Source of the DNA: a bacterium
GTDB taxonomy: Bacteria; Acidobacteriota; Polarisedimenticolia; Polarisedimenticolales; Polarisedimenticolaceae
NCBI GenBank assembly: GCA_024226515.1
Contig: JAAELQ010000091.1
Coordinates: 1-63,151, forward strand
Reading direction: 5' to 3'
Length of the DNA stretch: 63,151 bases
Part shown: one piece after another, positions 15,915-24,649 of the stretch
How the letters are laid out: each line of letters starts with the position of its first letter
How positions within the stretch are numbered: position 1 is the first letter of the stretch
Program-made: the position numbers and the translations under genes
Notes under the pieces: model-generated
The model's database searches: none
Seen by the model: the letters and a program-made list of their open reading frames with translations, nothing else
Told to the model about the DNA's origin: nothing

Positions 15915-17104
15915 AACGCCCTCTTTCGCGCCGGATCGAAGAACGGCGGCCGGGCCACCGTGGCCGCCACCTGCCGTCTCTCGAACTCGACGGTGACCTC
16001 GATGCGCAGCCGGTTGCCGGTCGCGGCCCACGGCGCTCGCACCGACGCCAGCGCGAGGTTCTTCTTCAACGTCGGCGACCACGCGCCGCTGGTGGCCTGG
16101 CCGACCTGGCGCCCCTCGTTGTCGTACACGGGCACCGAGTCGCGCCAGGCCCCGGAGTGCACCTGCGGCGGAAGTCCGTGCGCATCGAACAGCGCCTCGT
16201 ACTCGTCCCAGTCGTAGACCAGCCCGACGAAGCGCCACGCCGGCCCGCGCTGCAGCTCGTCGAGCAGTGCGTCGCGGCCGATGAACGGTTCGCGGTCGAG
16301 CTGCACCGCCCAGCCCAGTCCGATCTCGTGCGGCGTGGACTTGCGCGACTCGACCAGGCAATGGTGTGCCGAGTAGTAGTCCACCCCGTTCATCACGTAG
16401 CCCGCCTCGACACGCGCCACGTCGAGGGCGTCGAGGCCGACGGGCTCGAGCCGGTGCGGCCGGCCCGCGTCGATCAGCGCGTCCCAGACCCGCAGCGCCT
16501 CGCCCGCGTCGACCCAGATCTCGTAGCCCAGGTCGCCGGTGTAGCCGGTGCGGGAGATCCAGACGTCGATGCCGGCCACACGCCCCCTGCGCACGCGGAA
16601 GTAACGCAGCCGCGTCAGATCGACGTCGCACACGGTGGCAAGGATCTCGCGCGAGCGCGGACCCTGTAGCGCCAGAGCGCCCAGGCGCTCGGTGCTGTCC
16701 TCGACCGTCAGGTGGTAGCGTTCGGCGTGCCGCGTGAGCCAGCTCAGGGACGGCTCCGCGGCGGTGACGCGAAAGTGCTCGTCGTCCAGGCGGCTGACCG
16801 TGCCGTCGTCGAGCACCTTGCCGTGGTCGTCGCACCAGCACAGGTAGGTCACGCGGCCCGGCTTCATCTGCGCCACGTCCTTGACCATGATCCGCGACAG
16901 GAACCGGGCGGCGTCCTTGCCGCGCACCTCGTACTTGAACAGCGGCGAGACGTCGATCAACCCCGCGGCGTGCCGCAGCGCCATGTACTCGCGCTCGTGG
17001 CACGTGTCGTACGAGCGCACAGCGTGGAAACCACCCCAGTCCTTCCAGAACAGGCTGGTGCACAGGCGCGATGTGCGTTCGTGAAACGGCGTGGGGATCG
17101 GCAT
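15911..17104 (-). CDS. GcvT-like aminomethyltransferase family protein
   Basis: 397 aa. The folate-binding GcvT fold is indicated by LIDVSPLFKYEVRGKDAARFL, YLCWCDDHGKVLDDGTVSRL, ALQGPRSREIL, ISRTGYTGDLGYEIW and LDALDVARVEAGY. The C-terminal barrel carries PVYDNEGRQVGQATSGAWSPTLKKNLALA. No other glycine-cleavage genes are near, so it is not the housekeeping T-protein. GcvT-like domains also occur in sarcosine and dimethylglycine dehydrogenases and in the DMSP demethylase DmdA. Beside two FAD enzymes it may accept a one-carbon unit onto tetrahydrofolate (inference). AGGAG lies ten bases before the ATG. Confidence 0.85.
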   Translation of the reverse strand: MPIPTPFHERTSRLCTSLFWKDWGGFHAVRSYDTCHEREYMALRHAAGLIDVSPLFKYEVRGKDAARFLSRIMVKDVAQMKPGRVTYLCWCDDHGKVLDDGTVSRLDDEHFRVTAAEPSLSWLTRHAERYHLTVEDSTERLGALALQGPRSREILATVCDVDLTRLRYFRVRRGRVAGIDVWISRTGYTGDLGYEIWVDAGEALRVWDALIDAGRPHRLEPVGLDALDVARVEAGYVMNGVDYYSAHHCLVESRKSTPHEIGLGWAVQLDREPFIGRDALLDELQRGPAWRFVGLVYDWDEYEALFDAHGLPPQVHSGAWRDSVPVYDNEGRQVGQATSGAWSPTLKKNLALASVRAPWAATGNRLRIEVTVEFERRQVAATVARPPFFDPARKRAL

Positions 17105-17147
17105 CCGACGTCAGCTCCTACGAGCGCGTCATTCTGCCACACTCGGC

Positions 17148-18026
17148 TCAAAAAAGACGGTCGCGTGTCACGTCCACTTGGGGTTCGAGGGCGGGATAGG
17201 TCGCGACGAGATCCTGCGGTGCCGCCGGAGTGCGCCCGGCGAGCAGCCGCATCAGTTGCAACGTGTTGACCAGGGCCTGCCCGCGGAAGTGGTTGTTCTG
17301 GACCACGAAGGTCTCCTCGGCGCTCTCCGACAGACCGCGGGCGGTCTCGGCCAGGCCCTCGAGCTCGTCGGCCGAGTAGAGGTAGTCGTAGCGCCGATCG
17401 CGGCCCGCGTCGGGCCGGAACCAGTCGGCGGCGTTGCGTCCGTGGAGCCGCAGGTAGGCCACTCGAGAGGTGACGCGCGACACGGGCTCCAGCGTCGAAC
17501 GGCCCACACGCGGCTGATCGACCGCGCACCAGCCGACGCCGTTCTCGGCCAGCCAGTCGAACGCCTCGTCGACGTTCCACGACACGTGGCGCACCTCGAC
17601 CACGAGCGGCCAGCCTCCCAGCAGGTCGACGAGCCGCTGCAGGCGCTCCATGGCGTCCGGCGTGAAGTGAACCGATTGCGGAAACTGCAGCAGCAACGCG
17701 CCGAGCTGCCCGGCCTCGCGGATCGGCGCCAGGCCCTCCAGCGTGGGGCGCACGAGATCCCGCGTGACGTCGCCGCGCTCGTGGGTCCACGTGCGATGCG
17801 CCTTGGCGGTGAAGCGGAAGCCCTCGCGTGGCAGGGTGCGTCGCACCCAGGACTCGGCGACGCGCGGCGCGACCGGACGGTAGAACGTGCTGTTGACCTC
17901 GATCGCGTCGACGTAGCGCGAGATGAAGGCGAGGCGGTCCATTCTATTTGCGGAGCCGGCCGGGTAGACGATGCCGTTCCAGTCCCGGTAGTCCCAGCCG
18001 GCTACCCCTACGCTCAGCTTGCCCAC
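17148..18026 (-). CDS. DUF72 (YecE-like) family protein
   Basis: 292 aa TIM-barrel-like protein with the DUF72 signature: VGVAGWDYRDWNGIVYP, the IEVNSTFYR motif, FTAKAHRTWTHE, LGALLLQFPQS, VVEVRHVSW, YLRLHGRN and a C-terminal FVVQNNHFRGQALVNTLQL. Function of the family is unknown; conserved acidic and Asn residues suggest an enzyme. GTG start at 18026 has AGGAGA eight bases upstream. Divergent from the acyl-CoA synthetase gene, with repeat B1 between. Confidence 0.88.
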   Translation of the reverse strand: MGKLSVGVAGWDYRDWNGIVYPAGSANRMDRLAFISRYVDAIEVNSTFYRPVAPRVAESWVRRTLPREGFRFTAKAHRTWTHERGDVTRDLVRPTLEGLAPIREAGQLGALLLQFPQSVHFTPDAMERLQRLVDLLGGWPLVVEVRHVSWNVDEAFDWLAENGVGWCAVDQPRVGRSTLEPVSRVTSRVAYLRLHGRNAADWFRPDAGRDRRYDYLYSADELEGLAETARGLSESAEETFVVQNNHFRGQALVNTLQLMRLLAGRTPAAPQDLVATYPALEPQVDVTRDRLF

Positions 18027-18107
18027 TGCCTCTCCTTGCTTCTCACCGGATTGTCCCGGCGGTCGTCGGTTCGGTCAAGCACGACAGTGTCGGTCGCTTG
18101 CTGCCGG

Positions 18108-18423
18108 CTTGGACGCAAACCCCCGGGGGCTTCCCCCGGTCCCCCTGCCCCGCGTTTCCCGACGCCGGCAGACCGACGTCGAGAAACGCGGGTCCAAGTT
18201 GCTCGTGGGTGCCGGGGCGCGACGATCTCGACGCGGCGAGCGCACAGATTGTCCCGCCCGCGGAGTGTCCGCTCGAAGAGAAGGCGGAGGGCTTCACCGA
18301 CCGATCGCGATCCCACCTCGAGAAGAAGGGAGTAAGGACCCACGTTCTGTGACGTCGGTCTGCCGGCGTCACAGAGCGTGGGGCAGGGGGACCGGGGGAA
18401 TCCCCCGGGGGTCTGCGTCCAAG
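18108..18423 (+). repeat. Family B composite inverted-repeat element, copy B1
   Basis: 316 bp in the gap between divergent genes. The ends are inverted: CTTGGACGC at 18108 and GCGTCCAAG at 18423. The outer arms contain CCCCCGGGGG and CCCCCGGTCCCCCTGCCCC. Nested hairpins lie at 18160-18181 (loop CAGA) and 18349-18372 (loop TCTG). Near-identical in order and orientation to 48213-48525. The core shares a motif GCTTCACCGACC with family A's GCTTCACCCGACC. Apart from this, 18027-18107 shows nothing. Confidence 0.87.
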
Positions 18424-18473
18424 CTCGCACGAAGCAACAACCGCAACGCCAAGCGGCAAAGCAAGCGTCAACC

Positions 18474-18488
18474 CAGGATGTTATCCTG
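18474..18488. promoter_or_regulatory. Short palindrome upstream of the acyl-CoA synthetase gene
   Basis: CAGGAT-GTT-ATCCTG is a perfect 6-bp inverted repeat 27 bases before the ATG at 18516. It may be an operator or part of a promoter. No convincing -35/-10 pair is present, so this is tentative. Confidence 0.3.
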
Positions 18489-18515
18489 CGAAACCAATCC
18501 AACGAGAGAAGAAAC

Positions 18516-20678
18516 ATGCACCAGACGAAGACCGCCCGTCGTCCTCGCGCGGCCGGCAAATCGAAATTTCGCGACCTCGACGGCATATTCCGACCGCGCT
18601 CGGTCGCCGTGATCGGCGCCTCGACCAAGGCGCGCTCGATCGGCAACGAGGTGCTGCGAAACCTGATCGGTTTCGAGTTCAACGGTCCGGTCTACCCGGT
18701 GAACCCGATGGCGCCCGTCGTGCTGTCGATGCCGAGCTACCGGCGTGTGGACCAGATCCCGGGCCCGGTGGATCTCGCGGTCGTCATCGTCCCGCGCGAG
18801 AAGGTGCTGGAGGTCGTCGATCAGTGCGGCCGCAAGAAGGTGCGCGGGCTGGTCGTGATCACGGCCGGGTTCCGCGAGATGGATGGCGAGGGCGCCCAGC
18901 TCGAGGATCAGCTTGCCGTGAAGCTCCAGCGCTACGGCATGCGGATGATCGGCCCGAACTGCATGGGCATCATCAACACGGAGCCCGACGTGCGACTCAA
19001 CGCGTCGTTCGCCGGGACGATTCCGCCGCGCGGTAACGTCGGTTTCGTGTCGCAGTCCGGAGCGCTCGGCGAGGCGATCCTGGCCGACGCGGTCAACAGC
19101 GGGATCGGTGTCGCGATGTTCGCCTCGATGGGCAACAAGACGGACATCTCCGGCAACGACCTGCTGGAGTACTGGGAAGACAACGACGACGTCCAGGCGA
19201 TTCTGATGTACCTCGAGTCGTTCGGCAATCCGCGGCACTTCACGCAGATCGCTCGCCGTGTCACGCGCAAGAAACCCGTGGTGACGGTCAAGGCGGGACG
19301 CACCGCGGCGGGAGCGCGCGCCGCGTCGTCACACACCGGCTCGATCGTGGGGCTCGACATCGCGACCGAATCGCTGCTGGAGCAGTGCGGGATCCTGCGC
19401 GTCGACTCGCTGGAGGAGATGTTCATCCTCGCGGCCGCGCTGGCGACGCAGCCGGTCCCCAAGGGGCGGCGCGTGGGCGTGCTGACCAACGCCGGCGGGC
19501 CTGCGATCCTGTGCACCGACGCGTTGATCGGGCGCGGGATGGAGATGGCCGAGCTCGACAAGGCCACGCGGCGCAAGATGGCGCGCGTGTTGCCTCCGGA
19601 GGCGTCGACGGCCAACCCGGTGGACATGATCGCCTCGGCCGACGCGTCGCACTATCGCGCGGTGCTCGATGCAGTGAAGAGCGACCCCAACGTCGACGCG
19701 ATCATCGCCATCTTCGTCTCGCCGATCATGATCGACGCCTACGAGGTGGCGCGCGCCATCGCCGACGCCGCCGACGGGAAGAAGCCGGTGATCTCGGTGT
19801 TCATGGGCAAGGAGCGCTCGGCCGAGGGACTGCAGCTGCTGCGCAAGAGCCGCGTCCCGGTCTATCGCTTCCCCGAGGCCGCCGCGACCGCGATGACGGC
19901 GCTGGTGCGCTACGGCGAGCTGCGCGACGCCCCGCAGGGGAAGATCGTCGACTTCAAGGTGAAGCGCAGCAAGGCGGCGCGCGCGATCGCCGCGGCGCGC
20001 GCCGACGGTCGCCGCGATCTCGCGCCGCACGAGGTGCTGCAGGTGCTCGAGGCCTACGGCTTTCCGATGGCGCCGTCGCACCTGGCAGGCAACCTGGCCG
20101 AGGCGATCGCCGCCTCGCAGGACCTGGGCTTCCCCGTCGTGCTCAAGGCCGCCTCCGACAAGATCTCGCACAAGACCGACGTCGGCGGGGTCAAGCTGGA
20201 CCTGCGCAACAGCGACGAGGTGGGCGAGGCGTACCGCGACCTGACGCGCCGACTGCGCGGGCGCGATCGCAATCTGCAAGTGCAGATCCAGAAGCTGATC
20301 CCGGACGGCAAGGAAGTCATCCTGGGGATGAAGCACGACTCGCAGTTCGGTCCGCTGCTGATGTTCGGCCTGGGCGGCGTGTTCGTCGAGGTGCTGCGCG
20401 ACGTGTCGGTCTCGATCCATCCGCTGACCGATCGCACGGCGCGCGCGATGATCGAGAAGCTGCGCGGCTTTCCGCTGCTCTCCGGCGCGCGCGGCGAGAA
20501 GCCGGTCGCGCTGTCGTTGATCGAGGAGTGCCTGCTGCGACTGTCGAAGCTGGTCTCGGACTTCGAGGACGATCTCGACGAACTCGACCTGAACCCGTTC
20601 ATCGTCACCGAGGACGCCGCCCGCTCGTTCGTCGTCGACGCGCGGATCCATCTGCGCGATCTCCCGGACGATTCCTGA
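18516..20678 (+). CDS. ADP-forming acetate/acyl-CoA synthetase, fused alpha and beta subunits
   Basis: Converts acyl-CoA, ADP and phosphate to acid, CoA and ATP, or the reverse. 720 aa. The N-terminal CoA-binding domain has FRPRSVAVIGAS, MIGPNCMGIIN and GFVSQSGALGEAI. The SSHTGSIVG stretch belongs to the ligase domain. The C-terminal ATP-grasp part has GFPVVLKAASDKISHKTDVGG and a final DLNPFIV. The ATG at 18516 has GAGAAG upstream and skips a read-through of the repeat. GNAT fusion, seen in Pat-type relatives, is absent. Substrate may be acetate or a larger acid. Confidence 0.9.
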   Translation: MHQTKTARRPRAAGKSKFRDLDGIFRPRSVAVIGASTKARSIGNEVLRNLIGFEFNGPVYPVNPMAPVVLSMPSYRRVDQIPGPVDLAVVIVPREKVLEVVDQCGRKKVRGLVVITAGFREMDGEGAQLEDQLAVKLQRYGMRMIGPNCMGIINTEPDVRLNASFAGTIPPRGNVGFVSQSGALGEAILADAVNSGIGVAMFASMGNKTDISGNDLLEYWEDNDDVQAILMYLESFGNPRHFTQIARRVTRKKPVVTVKAGRTAAGARAASSHTGSIVGLDIATESLLEQCGILRVDSLEEMFILAAALATQPVPKGRRVGVLTNAGGPAILCTDALIGRGMEMAELDKATRRKMARVLPPEASTANPVDMIASADASHYRAVLDAVKSDPNVDAIIAIFVSPIMIDAYEVARAIADAADGKKPVISVFMGKERSAEGLQLLRKSRVPVYRFPEAAATAMTALVRYGELRDAPQGKIVDFKVKRSKAARAIAAARADGRRDLAPHEVLQVLEAYGFPMAPSHLAGNLAEAIAASQDLGFPVVLKAASDKISHKTDVGGVKLDLRNSDEVGEAYRDLTRRLRGRDRNLQVQIQKLIPDGKEVILGMKHDSQFGPLLMFGLGGVFVEVLRDVSVSIHPLTDRTARAMIEKLRGFPLLSGARGEKPVALSLIEECLLRLSKLVSDFEDDLDELDLNPFIVTEDAARSFVVDARIHLRDLPDDS

Positions 20679-20685
20679 ACCAGCG

Positions 20686-21459
20686 ATGACGGCGCTCTCC
20701 GATTGCCGCGGCGTGCTGCTCGACATCGACGGCACGTTGATCGTCGGCGATCGCGCGGTCGAGGGCGCGGCGGAGACGCTGAGTCGCTTGCGCGCGGCCG
20801 GGCTCGCCGTGCGCCTGTTCACGAACACGACACGCCGCTCGCGCGCGGCAATCGCGCGGGGCCTGTGCGACGAAGGACTCGAGGTCGAGGCGGACGAGAT
20901 CCTCACACCGGCGATTCTGGCCCGGCGGCGCATCGTGGATTCGGGACGCACGAGGGCGGCGCTGCTCGTCGCGCAGGAGGCGCGCGTCGAGTTCGACGGC
21001 GTGACGCTCGACGAGGAGCGACCCGACTGGCTCGTGATGGGCGACCTCGGGCCGGGCTTTTCCTGGGACACGATCAACCGCGCCTTCGGCTGGCTGCGCG
21101 GCGGCGCCGGCTTTCTGGCCCTGCAGAAGAACCGCTTCTGGTTCCCCGACGGCAGGACCGAGACGATCGACGCCGGTGGGTTCGTCGCGGCGCTCGAGTT
21201 CGCGTCGGGCGTGACGGCGGAGGTCGTGGGTAAGCCCTCGCCGGAGTTCTTCCGGTTGGCGCTCGAGTCGGCGGGAACGTCGGCGGGCCAGACGCTGGTC
21301 GTCGGCGACGACCCGACGACGGACGGCCGCGGCGCGGCGCGCGCCGGTTGCCGCGTGGCGCTGGTGCGCACGGGCAAGTTCGGCTCCGCGTCGCCGGCCG
21401 ACGAGGAGTACACGCCCGACGCGATCCTGGATACGATCGCAGAACTGCGATTGGACTGA
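20686..21459 (+). CDS. HAD-superfamily class IIA phosphatase (LHPP/NagD-like)
   Basis: 257 aa. HAD motif I LLDIDGTLIVGD (Asp nucleophile in DIDGT at 13-17), motif II FTNTTRRS, motif III Lys in VGKPSPEFF and motif IV VVGDDPTTDGRGAARAG. The large cap between motifs II and III places it in class IIA. The sequence pattern matches LHPP-type proteins (phospholysine phosphohistidine pyrophosphatase-like). Starts 7 bases after the synthetase. Substrate not deducible. Confidence 0.85.
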   Translation: MTALSDCRGVLLDIDGTLIVGDRAVEGAAETLSRLRAAGLAVRLFTNTTRRSRAAIARGLCDEGLEVEADEILTPAILARRRIVDSGRTRAALLVAQEARVEFDGVTLDEERPDWLVMGDLGPGFSWDTINRAFGWLRGGAGFLALQKNRFWFPDGRTETIDAGGFVAALEFASGVTAEVVGKPSPEFFRLALESAGTSAGQTLVVGDDPTTDGRGAARAGCRVALVRTGKFGSASPADEEYTPDAILDTIAELRLD

Positions 21460-21464
21460 CGCCG

Positions 21465-22364
21465 ATGCCCGAGCTTCCCGACGTCCAGCTCTACATCGAC
21501 TGCATCGAGGCGCGCGTTCGCGGGGCGACGCTGGAACGGATCCGTTTGAACAGCCCGTTCGTGCTGCGCTCGGTCGACCCGCCGCTGGCCGAGACGCACG
21601 GCCGTGAGGTCGTCGGTGTGCGCCGCATCGGCAAGCGCATCGCGATCGCGCTGGAGGGCGAGCTGTTCGTCGTGGTGCACCTGATGATCGCCGGGCGCTT
21701 CCGCTGGCGCGACGCCGGGGCGAGGTTCCCGGGCCGACTCGGGCTCGCCGCGTTCGACTTCTCGAGCGGCACGTTGCTGCTGACCGAGGCCGGCACGAAG
21801 AAGCGAGCGGCGATCCACGCCGTGAGCGGAGAGAAGACGCTCGCCGAGCACGACCCCGGCGGGCTGGAGGTGCTGGCCGCGAGGCTCGACGAGTTCCGCT
21901 CCGTGCTGCGCGGTGTGCGCCACACGCTGAAGCGGGCGATGACCGATCCGCGCCTGTTGAGCGGGATCGGCAACGCCTACTCGGACGAGATCCTGCACCG
22001 CGCGAGGCTGTCGCCGTTCAAGCTGAGCGACGCGCTGGCCGACGAGGAGATCGCGGGTCTGTTCGCGGCGACGCGCGAGGTGCTCGTCGAGTGGATCGAG
22101 CGCCTGCGCGCCGAGACCGGCGACGGCTTCCCCGGGAAGGTCACCGCGTTCCGTCCCGAGATGGCCGTGCACGGGAAGTACGACCAGCCGTGCCCCGTGT
22201 GCGGGGACCCCGTGCAGCGCATCAAGTACGCCTCCAACGAGGCGAACTACTGTGCGACGTGTCAGACCGGCGGCAAGCTGCTGGCCGACCGCGGCCTCTC
22301 GCGTTTGCTGCGCAAGGACTGGCCGCGCACGCTCGAGGAGCTGGAGAAGCTCCGATCCCGTTGA
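21465..22364 (+). CDS. Fpg/Nei family DNA glycosylase
   Basis: Excises oxidised bases and cuts the abasic strand. 299 aa. The N terminus MPELPDV gives the catalytic Pro2 and Glu3; HLMIAGRFRW and SGIGNAYSDEIL match the family. A C-terminal four-Cys zinc finger (CPVC...CATC) is present. The ATG at 21465 is fixed by the need for Pro at position 2. Whether it prefers 8-oxoguanine (MutM) or pyrimidine lesions (Nei) is uncertain, because the middle region is divergent. Five bases after the HAD gene. Confidence 0.9.
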   Translation: MPELPDVQLYIDCIEARVRGATLERIRLNSPFVLRSVDPPLAETHGREVVGVRRIGKRIAIALEGELFVVVHLMIAGRFRWRDAGARFPGRLGLAAFDFSSGTLLLTEAGTKKRAAIHAVSGEKTLAEHDPGGLEVLAARLDEFRSVLRGVRHTLKRAMTDPRLLSGIGNAYSDEILHRARLSPFKLSDALADEEIAGLFAATREVLVEWIERLRAETGDGFPGKVTAFRPEMAVHGKYDQPCPVCGDPVQRIKYASNEANYCATCQTGGKLLADRGLSRLLRKDWPRTLEELEKLRSR

Positions 22365-22384
22365 ACGCCGGCCGGCCGGCCGGA

Positions 22385-23380
22385 CTAGAGCGGGAGCTCT
22401 TGCTTCTCCTCGAGGACGGCGAAGCCGCGCTTGCGGATCTCGGTCGCTTCCGGTCCGTTCGGGTCGAGGGCGGGGTTCGAGTGGTTGAGGTGCGTGAAGT
22501 ACACCTGCAGCTTACCGTCCCGCACCAGCGGCTCGAACAGGTCCATGCTGTCGGCGATCAGCGGGTGGCCGATCGACTCGACGGCGCGGCCGGGCATCTC
22601 CGCGGTGGAGAAGAACGTCGCGTCGACGATGGCGACGTCGATGCCGCGTAGCTGCTCGGTCGCGGGCGGGTCCCAGGCGCGCCACGAATCGGTGTCGGGG
22701 ACGTAGAGGATCGTCGAGCGCGGGCCGCGGATGACGAAGCCGACGGTGTCGGCGTACTCGTCGCGGTGCGGGACCGACAGGGGAGTGACGCTGACTCCCT
22801 GGCCCAGGTCGATCGCGCTTCCGGCTGGGCTCTCCCGCAGTTCGATGTTACCGATGCGCACGAGCTGGCTCCACGGCCCGTTGTCGCGCAGATAGCCCGC
22901 GAGCGGCGCGCTGCAGTAGACCGGCAGCTTCTGCGCGTGCACGGCCTCGAAGCCGAAGAACGCGAGACCGAGATAATGGCCGATGTGCGCGTGGGTCAGG
23001 AACACGCCGTCGATCGGCGCGCGGTCGACGCGCCCCGGGAGCGGTCCGCGCAGGTCGCGCAACGCGTCGAGCTGCTCGCGGATGTCCGGGGTGGCGTCGA
23101 TCAGAAAGACCCGCGCGGGATCGGGAAGGACGATCGCCACGGAAGAGACGAATCGCCTTCGACCCGGGTCGGCACGGGCGGCCTCGCATCGAACGCAGCT
23201 GCAGGCGGCGTGCGGAAGGCCTCCGTCCTGCACCGTGCCCACGATGCGCAGCCGCGGGCCGTCGACGGGACCTCCGGCAGGCCGCGGAGCAGGCGCAGGA
23301 TCGTCGCTCGCGGGGCCGGCGTCAGGCGCCGTTCCGTCGCACGCGGCAAGTCCCACCATGAGGGCGGCCACCAGGGCCAT
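22385..23380 (-). CDS. PqqB-like metallo-beta-lactamase-fold lipoprotein
   Basis: 331 aa. The ATG at 23380 is chosen over 23407 because GGAGG lies seven bases upstream of it and a short signal peptide with lipobox LAAC follows. The body matches PqqB-type MBL proteins: QDGGLPHAACSCVRC, LIDATPDIREQL, THAHIGHYLGL (metal-binding HxHxGH), VPHRDEYADTVGF, VDATFF and FTHLNHSNP. PqqB takes part in PQQ synthesis, but no other pqq gene is here and this copy is exported and lipidated. It is more likely a periplasmic hydrolase of unknown substrate. Confidence 0.85.
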   Translation of the reverse strand: MALVAALMVGLAACDGTAPDAGPASDDPAPAPRPAGGPVDGPRLRIVGTVQDGGLPHAACSCVRCEAARADPGRRRFVSSVAIVLPDPARVFLIDATPDIREQLDALRDLRGPLPGRVDRAPIDGVFLTHAHIGHYLGLAFFGFEAVHAQKLPVYCSAPLAGYLRDNGPWSQLVRIGNIELRESPAGSAIDLGQGVSVTPLSVPHRDEYADTVGFVIRGPRSTILYVPDTDSWRAWDPPATEQLRGIDVAIVDATFFSTAEMPGRAVESIGHPLIADSMDLFEPLVRDGKLQVYFTHLNHSNPALDPNGPEATEIRKRGFAVLEEKQELPL

Positions 23381-23479
23381 GCGGGTTCCTCCGAAACGAT
23401 CGAGCATCGCACAAGACTACCATCGAGCTTGCCGGGCTTGCTGTCCCAGAGAATCGCCATGATCGTGCTCCTCTCCGGG

Positions 23480-23905
23480 CTACCAGCCGAAGCCGACCGA
23501 CACGCGCTTGCCGTGCCAGCTCACGTGGCCCGAGGTGTAGAGCCGGTCGCCGCAGTAGTAGTGCGGTCGTTTGGCCCAGCCCCATTCGGTCTGGACGGGG
23601 AAGTAGTAGAGCGAGTGACGGTGGCCGTGGCGGCGATCGTAGACCCAGCCGCGGTGGTAGTCGCGGTAGTGCCGGTGTCCGCCGTGGTGCAGTTTCTTGG
23701 GCACGACGAACGAGGCACGCTTGTGATGCTGCCGGTGTCCCGAGTAATGGCGCGAGTAGCGTGGGTGCGGCTTGTAGTCGCGGTGTCCGACGTAGCCGTG
23801 CTTGCGCTGCTGTTTGTGGCCGTGGCCTCCGTGCGCAGCGGCGGGGCCCGCGATCAGGGCGAACGCGACCAACCCCAGTGCCAGTTTCTTCCAATGTCGT
23901 CTCAT
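23480..23905 (-). CDS. Small secreted His/Tyr/Arg-rich protein
   Basis: 141 aa. A clear signal peptide ([19 protein letters not shown]) is followed by a mature part very rich in His, Tyr, Arg and Gly ([28 protein letters not shown]). It ends with Trp/Tyr-containing strands and VSVGFGW. No known domain was recognised. Histidine clusters suggest metal binding (inference). It recalls the His/Tyr-rich middle of the FecR/DUF6600 protein at 3901. Divergent from hslV; the roughly 200-base gap between them holds no other gene. Confidence 0.7.
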   Translation of the reverse strand: MRRHWKKLALGLVAFALIAGPAAAHGGHGHKQQRKHGYVGHRDYKPHPRYSRHYSGHRQHHKRASFVVPKKLHHGGHRHYRDYHRGWVYDRRHGHRHSLYYFPVQTEWGWAKRPHYYCGDRLYTSGHVSWHGKRVSVGFGW

Positions 23906-24104
23906 GTCGTACCTCCAACTCTGTTCGGGGCAGCGGGGGAGACGTTCTGCGAGATCCGGGCCAGGGCCGTCCTGGCGTGTTTTTCCAGGTGTACGGCGGC
24001 GAGACGACCTCGCCCGACGACGCTTCGTCCCCCGCGGAGGACGGGTGGCGTGCGCCGATTGCTCCGCGATAGACTTGTGCTTTCGGCAACGGAGAGACTC
24101 GCAA

Positions 24105-24647
24105 ATGAATCACCGCCCCAAGGTCGTGGGCACGACGATCCTCTCGGTCCGTAAGGGCGAGAAAGTCGTCGTGGCGGGCGACGGACAGGTCAGCTTCGAC
24201 AACACCATCATGAAGGGCGGCGCGCGCAAGGTGCGTCGGCTGGGTGATGGGAAAGTGCTGGCCGGCTTCGCCGGCGGAGCCGCCGACGCGTTCGCCCTGC
24301 TGACTCGTTTCGAGGCCAAGCTGTCGGAGTATCAGTCGCAGCTCGAGCGCGCGGCCGTCGAGCTGGTGCGCGAGTGGCGCACCGATCGCGCGTTGCGCCG
24401 GTTGGAGGCGATGCTGATCGTCGCCGACGCGTCGAGGAGTCTGCTGCTCTCCGGCACGGGCGACCTGATCGAGCCCGACGACGGCGTGCTCGCGATCGGC
24501 AGCGGCGGCACCGCCGCGTCGGCTGCCGCGCGCGCGCTGCTGCGCCACGCCGAACTGGGCCTGCGCGACACCGCCGTCGAGGCGATGCGCATCGCCTCGG
24601 CAAGCGACATCTACACCAACGACCAGCTGACCATCGAGGAGATTTGA
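24105..24647 (+). CDS. hslV: HslV, peptidase subunit of the HslUV protease
   Basis: 180 aa threonine peptidase that forms the double-ring core of Hsl[13 protein letters not shown] carries the catalytic Thr. Here nine residues precede the TT pair, so a longer propeptide than the single Met of E. coli must be removed. Also seen: [20 protein letters not shown] and [13 protein letters not shown]. The ATG at 24105 has GGAGAG eight bases before it. Coupled to hslU just downstream. Confidence 0.95.
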   Translation: MNHRPKVVGTTILSVRKGEKVVVAGDGQVSFDNTIMKGGARKVRRLGDGKVLAGFAGGAADAFALLTRFEAKLSEYQSQLERAAVELVREWRTDRALRRLEAMLIVADASRSLLLSGTGDLIEPDDGVLAIGSGGTAASAAARALLRHAELGLRDTAVEAMRIASASDIYTNDQLTIEEI

Positions 24648-24649
24648 AC

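Noticed and set aside
15911..17104. Housekeeping glycine cleavage T-protein
   Set aside because: No gcvH or gcvP nearby, and its neighbours are flavoproteins; annotated only as GcvT-like.
18200..18380. Short ORFs inside the repeat elements
   Set aside because: Frames differ between copies, composition is Arg-rich and the palindromic structure explains the sequence better.
19329..22172. 947-codon open frame on the minus strand
   Set aside because: Antisense to the acyl-CoA synthetase, HAD and Fpg genes, which have clear motifs. Its translation is Arg/Gln/His/Leu-rich with no family resemblance, as expected for antisense frames in G+C-rich DNA.
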